Notes under the pieces: model-generated
Seen by the model: the letters and a program-made list of their open reading frames with translations, nothing else
Database searches by the model: none
Told to the model about the DNA's origin: nothing
Shown: positions 16,505 to 22,195 of the stretch, in pieces
Layout: every line of letters starts with the position of its first letter
How positions within the stretch are numbered: position 1 is the stretch's first letter
Position numbers and translations under genes: made by a program
Source: Ectocarpus siliculosus
Taxonomy: Eukaryota > Sar > Phaeophyceae > Ectocarpales > Ectocarpaceae
Length of the DNA stretch: 22,195 nucleotides
NCBI GenBank assembly: GCA_000310025.1
Contig: FN648784.1
Span: 21,237 to 43,431, forward strand
Reading direction: 5' to 3'

Positions 16505-19500
16505 GTAAGCAGACAGACTGACCATCTGGGAAGTTGGTGCTGGTTTGCTTCACTATCGCGGGATAGGTACGAGAGGCACGCCTGCGAGATTCCCTTCGAT
16601 CCTGTAGTGCATGTTTTGGGGTGCCTTGGGCATGGTATGCTTGCGATTTTCTGGTGTACCACAAGTCACGTTAAAACTTGCAGCGTTGCACCCATTTGCA
16701 GACTCTTTGTAGACGACTTGGTGGTAGTATTGTCGACCCAGCGTTACCCTCAGGCTGCCATCACCACGACAGGCTAGTTGAGTAGCTGTGCTGATTCGAG
16801 AATAGTATACCAATCGACCATTTAAGTCGGGCAGAGGGCATGCTGCTGAAATCTGCACAGTACAAGCTGTGCGAAGTGTGCATGATACTGCTAGGGGTGT
16901 ACAGCTTTGCACACCGTTGTTGTTCAACATCCTAACCCTCGCCATCACAGATTATCGCAAACCAGCGCGCCGAGAAGATCCGGAGGTTGCAGAACCAGCT
17001 TGGGTGTATCGAGGTAGGTGCTGCGGTCATTTTTTGTCAGTGTATGTGGGTAGTTGATACATATGGAGACACGTGACGGAATGGCGATACGCGCAGCGGA
17101 AGGCCGCGTATCTCAGATGCTCTGGCCGTGTCCTGTGTCACCGAGAAAGGTTTCTCGTGCCCACCACCGTGCTTGTCGTCAGCGGCAGATAAAGCCCCGT
17201 GTTGTGGGATGTGGCCAACACCGCCACGTGCACACTGCAGTACGACTTGTGCATTCTCGATGCATTTTCTATCGCCCGCGGTACAACAATAGACGTGTGA
17301 GCACCTCGAGCTCTCCAGTGTGCCGCCGGACTTGGCACTCATGGTGGTCCTACGTCGCCTGTCGTGCCGGGGTTGCTGTTCTTTTAATGCAACCCGGCAG
17401 GGAAACTTCCTCGGCCAGTTGGAGGTCCACAACGAACGCGCCGACGCCGCAGAACAGCAGGCGCAACTAGCGGAACGGCGGACGCGTGTAGTCGAAGCGA
17501 GGGCTCGGGCCGTTGACGAGCGAATGAGGGTGGCCGAGGAGCGGGCGGCTACCGCCGAGGAAAGGGTTCGTATCGCCGAGGTGCGTTTGTTTCGTTTGTT
17601 GTGGGTCCGAGGTCTTTCTTTTACTCCCTATTTGATCTTGACGGTATTGTACGGAAGAATACTACCAGGGGTGGCGCCGAACGTGGGCGCCTCATGGGCC
17701 ATGGTGTGTGCACATGTTGGCTGCGTCAATGGAAGCGTTGACCATCTCTCGGGAACCAACCGTCGTTAGCAAGACAAGAGCGAATTGCTTTCCGTACGCT
17801 ACGTGTACCAAAATACGTTTTGCATGGCAGGCAAAAATTGCCACCCCCAACCACCGCCATAGAGCAGCAGCTCACGCCCTAGACACGCTCTATCGACGTC
17901 TGTTTGTTGGTTTCTCTCCCGAGCTGAAGCCACTGATAGTCTCTGCGCTGTTCACCCCCATTGTTACACGTCGTCAGGCGGCGATGGCCCGTCTTGCGGA
18001 AGAAGCCGTAGAGCGTAGCGCCGCCGGACCCCCGCTGATGTCTTCCATCGGGGCCCTGGCGACCGCGCCCCAGCAAGAAGCCCAAGGATCGCCGGCAACG
18101 CCTAGGCTTGCGGACCTGATGCGCAACTGGCAGCAGAACAAGTGCCGCGACGCTTTCGTTGCGCGAATGCGCGACGGCTTCAAACTCCAGCTGCGAGCCG
18201 CGAGGGATGCTCTGGCTCCCGGGAGCGGTATGCTGGGCGCGGAAGAGGAGCTTGGGCATGGCACCTTCGGAGGCGTCTACAAGGCCGTCTGCGACGCGAC
18301 GAAGACGACGTGGGCCATCAAGAGACCCATGAAGGCGAGAGCGAGTTGGAGGGCGTGCTTGTGTATGGGATAGTCTGGCCGCCATGAGACATGAATTTGT
18401 ATCTGTAGGGTTCACTGCAGACTTGGGACTGGTTTTCTGCTGATATCACAGGGGAATGCGCCGACTTGTGTGGTTTGTACCCCGCCAGACGAGGTAAAAC
18501 ACAACCTTTTTCCCCTCGATCAAGCCATGACTCCCGACGCCGCCCCCGAAGTTACCAGGGTGCTCCTAGCAGCTGTGACTCCGCATGCGGCAGCAGTTGC
18601 CCACTAATCAAGAGCAAAGCGTTGTGAATGACGGGACCCCCCCCCCCCAACCCCCCATGTCTCGTCAACCCTCATCTACAGGAGATGGACAAGGAATTCC
18701 TGATACACGAGATGCTTGTGTACAGCAGGTGAGTGCGAACATCGTCGATACACCTCGTTCGAAACGGGGGCGAACACCGCGCCAAGATCACGCTCCAAAG
18801 TACTTATATACAGTGTACTCTTCTTTCAAGCTGCCAGTCGAGTCCATCGTAGCTGAGTGCCTGAACAGCGCCCTGCCGCGGCTGCTAGCCACCGTGGCCA
18901 TGCTCCTGGAATCGGCTAGCTGTTTTCTCAGTATTAAATATTGTGCCACCCTTGCCTTGTGCTTATGTGTTTTTTTCCTGTCCTTCCCTTTGGCCTACCG
19001 GTAGCCTCCCCGCCCACGCCAACATCCTCGGCGTGCGAGCCATTTACGACATCTCCCACTCCCCGGCCTTGGCGCTGGAGTGCGGCGAGTGCGACATGTT
19101 CGACGCACTTTTCGGAGGGCGGCTCTCGTTTCCGGACGAGTTGGAGTGAGTGCATCCAGATCAACTCATCAAGCCCATGCCCACGTTTTCACTACCTCTA
19201 GGACTGAGTACGGCCGTGTGATTGCTGCCCAACCCTACAACATAGTTTTTCAGACCGACCCTTCGGAACTTGTTCTCGCCGCAGACAAAGACTCTTGCGA
19301 AATGTATGTGCTCGTGAGTTTGAACTGCTGTTACCGAAGCAATGCTCCGAGAACGTGCCCCAGCGACAATCTTCACCACGTGTCACCAGTCTGCACAAGG
19401 GCTACCTGACAGGTCGTGTATCGCCTGATGAGTGATAGTCTGTTTGGCTCATGTCCACCGTCCAACTGTCGCCTTGCTATCTGTCCTTCTTGCCTTCGCA

Positions 19501-22169
19501 CGCCTCTCTTTCTGTTCCGTCCAGCTGCCTGGCGGACGTCGTTGCTGGCACGAGGCACTGCAACGACAACGGGGTCGTCCTCTGCGACCTCAAGTTCTCC
19601 AACATCATCCTCGTGCACAACGGGGCCCGCTACGTCGCCAAGGTGTCGGACTTCGGACTGTCGTGCGGTGAGTGGAGGGAAAGACGAAAGACACAAGCAC
19701 ATACCTATGCGTGAACAGCTACTGCTGTTGCACCACAGCTTACGCCCAAACTCTGTCGTTTAGCCTTTATGTCGGGCGCGCTTTTTTGCGGTTCACCGGG
19801 TCGATTCTTAACACTGGTCCGTGTCCACGCTGTCTGCTGATGGCTGAATTGAGCCTCATTTTCCGTACCCTATTGTTGCTTTCAACAATTTGGAATTTTG
19901 CGACATGATTGTTACAAAGTATTCAAAGGGTCAACGACTCGGTAACGCTTTTTTCGGCGGACGGACACATTTTCGGTGGTAGCGCCATATGGCGGTATTC
20001 ATTTCGGCGGTAGGCGATATTGCGTTATTCGGCGGTAACGACTTTCCGGAGGCGGTAGAACCAAATGCACAGCAGGATAATATCATATGCGGTGATTTGT
20101 AATATATCCTTGACGGTTGTATGCATAGGGTCACGATGACACGTTCTCAAAAAGTACGTACCTTCATCCTGGAACATTGTTGCTATCCACAGCAGCACAG
20201 CGCAGCACCTGAGCCCCCTCGAACATTATGTATGCGCCGATGCCCAACGGCACCCAACTCATGTGGGTTTCCTTCTCTGGGTGTGGTGGTGCGTGGTGTT
20301 AATCGATACTCTCATCGAACCCTCTACCCTCTCCCCCCACTGACGCCGTTTCACTCCTCCCGCTGTCGCGTGCTTGCAACACACCCGTGACTGGTTGTTT
20401 ATTTGCCATGTATCTCAGCAATCGGGCACAACAGGTACCCCCGGTGCGGAACTCCCGGCTACTTTCCCCACGAGGTCTCCCTCGAGCACACCGTTGCTGA
20501 ACCCAGCACGGACGCTTTCTCTGTAGGGGCCATGCTGGCCATCCTCGCCTTGCAGCCCAAGTTGCGGGAGGAGAACGTTTTCTGCCACAAGGCGAGTACG
20601 GTGATGATGTCGCTGCTGTGTTTGTGTCGTTCGGAGACTCGACGCAAAGATGGACGACTCCTCGCCTGACAGTATTGGAGGTTCAAGACGTTTCACTGTT
20701 CACGTGCCACCAAGTACGGCCATGGGCTTGCAGCCATGCCTGTGTTCGTCCAACCAGCAGACCGGAAAAACTCAGCGCCCCCAGCACAAACTATTACGAA
20801 ACAACTCGATTACTTAATGTACGTCACGTGATTTCACCGGCCGGTGCTACACCGGGTAGTGTATGGGTTTACCACCGGCGCGACGGCATGCTCCGGATCC
20901 TGTACACGTTGTTTCCACCCAGGATTCCGATAAGATCGCTCCATTTCCATTGTTGTTTCCACCAAATCGTTAGTCGAGCAACCTTCCGTCCGTACGATTC
21001 TCGTCTCATCACCTTACTACCCATAGCCGTCGAGATCTGTCTCTTTGAGAACGTTGGTTAGGAAACGAACGAGAGTTTGTGTGTGTGTTCTTGAGTGAAT
21101 CGCCGGCAACATTTAGCCAACTCAGCAGATGTCCTCCAAGCCCTGTGTCTGGCAGGATCTTCACCGGCACACGCCCAACCCTACCCTTAGCTCCCGGTGT
21201 ATTTATCCGTGCCAACGTGTGTGTAACCGTGCTGTTCGGATTGCTGCGTCTCGGTTGGATGCGACCACTGTTGCAGATGTTCCTAACACCCGAGGAGGCC
21301 CTGCAACTCCCACAGTTGGCGCAAGCGGAGTTTGACAGCTACAGGGAACGCCAGGTGAGTCCCACACATTCATCAGTAACAGCCAACAGTCGACCATCCT
21401 ACGTAGATACGGATAGAAAAATTGCGCTCGCTCGCGTTCGTGCAAACAGAGTCCATACCACCACAAGGGAGTACACCAGTACGCGCTTGTCTGGATAGAA
21501 AAATTGCGCTCGCTCGCGTTCGTGCAACCAGAGTCCATACCACCACAAGGGAGTACACCAGTACGCGCTTGTCTGGGTGTTGTGAGCACGGGAGCGTGGA
21601 CACAAAGGCGGTCATGCCTGTACACGTAGGACAGCATCCGACGCATTCCATCCGTTTCCCCCCGTGTTGTCTCGTCGATCAATGGCGTGTAGGCCGTGCT
21701 ACACCAGCAGCAGTATCAGTCGCGATCAAGGATCTTGTTCACCCCTGTTTCTTTCGCCGACAGTGTTTTTCGAAGAAGGATCACCCGCATGGAGACCTCT
21801 CTTTTTTTGCTCTTGGCGCCAAAACGGTCCTCTTCTCGTGTGTCGCTCTTTCCCGGCGTATTTTGCTGGGACCACCGATATGCAGGAGGAGATAGCGTAC
21901 CGTACAATGCTACTGCCCAACTCCGGCTTCGCCAAGAAGGTGACGCGCCCGGCCGTCGTCAACACGATGCCGGGAACGCAACTGGTGAGCTGAGCAATGA
22001 CCGAACGCAGTGTCGGATGCCCACCATGGGGCGACGCGTGAAAATGACTACCAGTACAGGTTTTACTGCCTGCGTATGCTCCCGCTGCTGCTCATGTTGT
22101 ATTCAGGCCGTCACTAGAGACCACGTATGGAGAATGTTGTTGTGGAGTCACGCTGTCGTATGTCGGTGA
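16280..22169 (+). CDS. Protein kinase-like protein with N-terminal coiled coil, about 12 exons
   Basis: The product is predicted to be a cytoplasmic or membrane-associated protein kinase-like protein of about 530 residues. Exons are 16280-16504, 16951-17013, 17419-17580, 17978-18334, 18452-18493, 18682-18728, 19005-19145, 19525-19667, 20419-20591, 21277-21354, 21886-21984 and, tentatively, 22107-22169. Phases are continuous at every junction. Visible features are a Gly-rich loop (GHGTFGGV), the AIK lysine, the catalytic loop as LCDLKFSN, DFG, and GTPGYFPHE in the activation segment. The start is chosen at the first ATG after an in-frame TAG (16256-16258). The family subgroup is not clear; a TKL-type Ser/Thr kinase is the nearest impression. 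The last exons are divergent and the 3' end may lie further right. Confidence 0.8.
16951..17013 (+). CDS. Kinase-like gene exon 2: coiled coil
   Basis: A 21-codon exon, cctcgccatcacag to GAG|gtaggt, phase 0 at both ends. It reads IIANQRAEKIRRLQNQLGCI, with heptad-like spacing of I, I, L and L, continuing the helix of exon 1. Its length is exactly three heptads. Confidence 0.7.
17419..17580 (+). CDS. Kinase-like gene exon 3: charged coiled coil
   Basis: A 54-codon exon, phase 0 at both ends (cctcggccag and GAG|gtgcgt). It is a regular Arg/Glu/Ala-rich helix with repeats of the type RVVEARARAVDERMRVAEER and then TAEERVRIAE. The period is about seven residues with Val or Ala in core places. It probably mediates self-association or scaffold binding; that is inference from composition. 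Confidence 0.78.
17978..18334 (+). CDS. Kinase-like gene exon 4: linker and kinase N-lobe
   Basis: The 119-codon exon ends the coil (MARLAEEAVERSAAG), passes a Pro/Ala-rich linker, then enters the kinase domain. LGHGTFGGVYKA is the nucleotide-binding Gly-rich loop (about residues 242-253) and WAIKRPMK holds the ATP-binding lysine of beta-3 (about 265). The donor appears to be ATGAAG|gcgaga, a GC donor. The frame otherwise meets TAG at 18371. Confidence 0.88.
18452..18493 (+). CDS. Kinase-like gene exon 5: optional 14-codon exon
   Basis: Between tgatatcacag and GAG|gtaaaa the frame reads GNAPTCVVCTPPDE. It is phase 0 at both ends, so leaving it out also keeps the frame. It would extend the loop between beta-3 and helix C, where kinases tolerate insertions. 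Support is only the splice signals. Confidence 0.4.
18682..18728 (+). CDS. Kinase-like gene exon 6: helix C
   Basis: A 47-base exon (cctcatctacag to AGCAG|gtgagt, phase 2) encodes EMDKEFLIHEMLVYS. It has the shape of helix C, with the Glu of IHEM a candidate partner for the beta-3 lysine. It joins exon 7 to give SSLPAHANILGV, like the common LPHPNIV after helix C. Confidence 0.8.
19005..19145 (+). CDS. Kinase-like gene exon 7: beta-4/beta-5 and hinge
   Basis: From tttggcctaccggtag to TTGGA|gtgagt, phase 2 in and out. LPAHANILGVRAIYD is beta-4; LALECGECDMFDALF covers beta-5, hinge and helix D, resembling LVxEyxxxGsLxdlL; SFPDEL leads into helix E. Sequence identity to any one kinase family is low. 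Confidence 0.8.
19525..19667 (+). CDS. Kinase-like gene exon 8: catalytic loop and DFG
   Basis: From tctgttccgtccag to TGCG|gtgagt. HCNDNGVVLCDLKFSNIIL is the end of helix E and the catalytic loop. The HRD triad is LCD here; the catalytic Asp (about 367), the Lys two residues on and the Asn five residues on are kept. VSDFGLS holds the metal-binding Asp (about 388). Retention of these four residues suggests activity, while loss of the loop Arg places it among non-RD kinases. Confidence 0.9.
19940..20060. repeat. Degenerate CGGCGGTA repeat in a kinase-gene intron
   Basis: About three diverged units of near 30 bases, each with TTCGGCGGTA or TTCGGTGGTA and a trailing GGCGGTA, lie in the intron between exons 8 and 9. 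No open frame or terminal repeats are seen. Confidence 0.45.
20419..20591 (+). CDS. Kinase-like gene exon 9: activation segment and helix F
   Basis: From catgtatctcag the frame continues in phase 1. RYPRCGTPGYFPHEV matches GTPGYMAPE at the P+1 loop, with PHE in place of APE, and STDAFSVGAMLAIL matches the DVYSFGVxLxEL of helix F. The exon ends CACAAG|gcgagt (GC donor) or, nine bases later, ACG|gtgatg; both keep phase 0. Confidence 0.85.
21277..21354 (+). CDS. Kinase-like gene exon 10: C-terminal segment
   Basis: From cgaccactgttgcag to CAG|gtgagt, 26 codons, phase 0 at both ends. It reads FLTPEEALQLPQLAQAEFDS, a probable helix, and ends in a charged RERQ. It does not look like standard helix G, and its assignment to this gene rests on strand, phase and position. 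Confidence 0.55.
21411..21574. repeat. 82-base tandem duplication in a kinase-gene intron
   Basis: Two adjacent units (21411-21492 and 21493-21574) begin GGATAGAAAAATTGCGCTCG and differ at one place, CAAACAGAG against CAACCAGAG. The near identity points to a recent duplication. It lies between exons 10 and 11 and does not touch a splice site. Confidence 0.93.
21886..21984 (+). CDS. Kinase-like gene exon 11: C-terminal segment
   Basis: From accaccgatatgcag to CTG|gtgagc, 33 codons, phase 0. It begins EEIAYRTMLLPNSGF and includes KKVTRPAVVNTMPG. The Arg-Pro pair could correspond to the RP of kinase subdomain XI; this is a weak hint that exons 10-12 (about 79 residues) replace helices G to I. 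Confidence 0.55.
22107..22169 (+). CDS. Kinase-like gene exon 12: possible last exon
   Basis: After ttgtattcag the phase 0 frame reads AVTRDHVWRMLLWSHAVVCR and then TGA at 22167. Alternatively a donor at TCG|gtgacg would skip the stop and continue beyond the window. The evidence is slight. Confidence 0.3.
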   Translation, partial: AVTRDHVWRMLLWSHAVVCR

Positions 22170-22195
22170 CGGTAAGTTAGACAGAAAGAACACAC

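Overview
This is a stretch of nuclear DNA from a eukaryote with split, intron-rich genes. Short exons, often 18-200 bases, are separated by introns of roughly 120-1300 bases that end in pyrimidine tract plus CAG. There are no bacterial operons, rRNAs, tRNAs or CRISPR arrays. Gene style, frequent coding trinucleotide runs and long introns suggest a protist or alga; a stramenopile such as a brown alga is my best guess, but that is inference, not something a motif proves.

Left 13 kb, minus strand: a telomerase reverse transcriptase (TERT) gene, reconstructed from scattered exons. Read from 13044 down to the left edge, the exons give the TEN domain, a low-complexity linker, the CP motif, the QFP motif, an acidic linker, the end of the RNA-binding domain, the T motif, RT motifs 1 and 2, motif 3/IFD, motif A, and the stretch between motifs A and B'. 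Motifs B', C, D and E would lie beyond position 1. I place 17 exons, about 4.0 kb of coding sequence, in the window. Reading phase is continuous at every junction except one (motif A exon to the next exon). The protein is much longer than usual because three or four simple-sequence inserts separate the conserved blocks.

Middle, 13.0-15.3 kb: probable promoter side of TERT, a CT-rich tract with a TATA-like box, a possible two-exon small gene on the plus strand (13902-14556, ending on AATAAA), and a facing 136-codon open frame on the minus strand (14578-14988) with its own TATA-like upstream sequence. Both are unrecognised. An AT-rich gap follows.

15.3-16.45 kb: three diverged copies of one module, two facing each other (an imperfect palindrome of about 0.7 kb) and the third in direct orientation. 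The third copy contains the first coding exon of the gene that follows.

16.28-22.17 kb, plus strand: a split gene for a protein kinase-like protein with an alanine-rich start, a coiled coil spread over several exons, a kinase N-lobe, a non-RD catalytic loop (LCD in place of HRD), a DFG motif and an activation segment, followed by divergent C-terminal exons. An 82-base perfect-but-one tandem duplication sits in one of its introns. The two main genes are divergently transcribed; nothing in the sequence shows that they work together.
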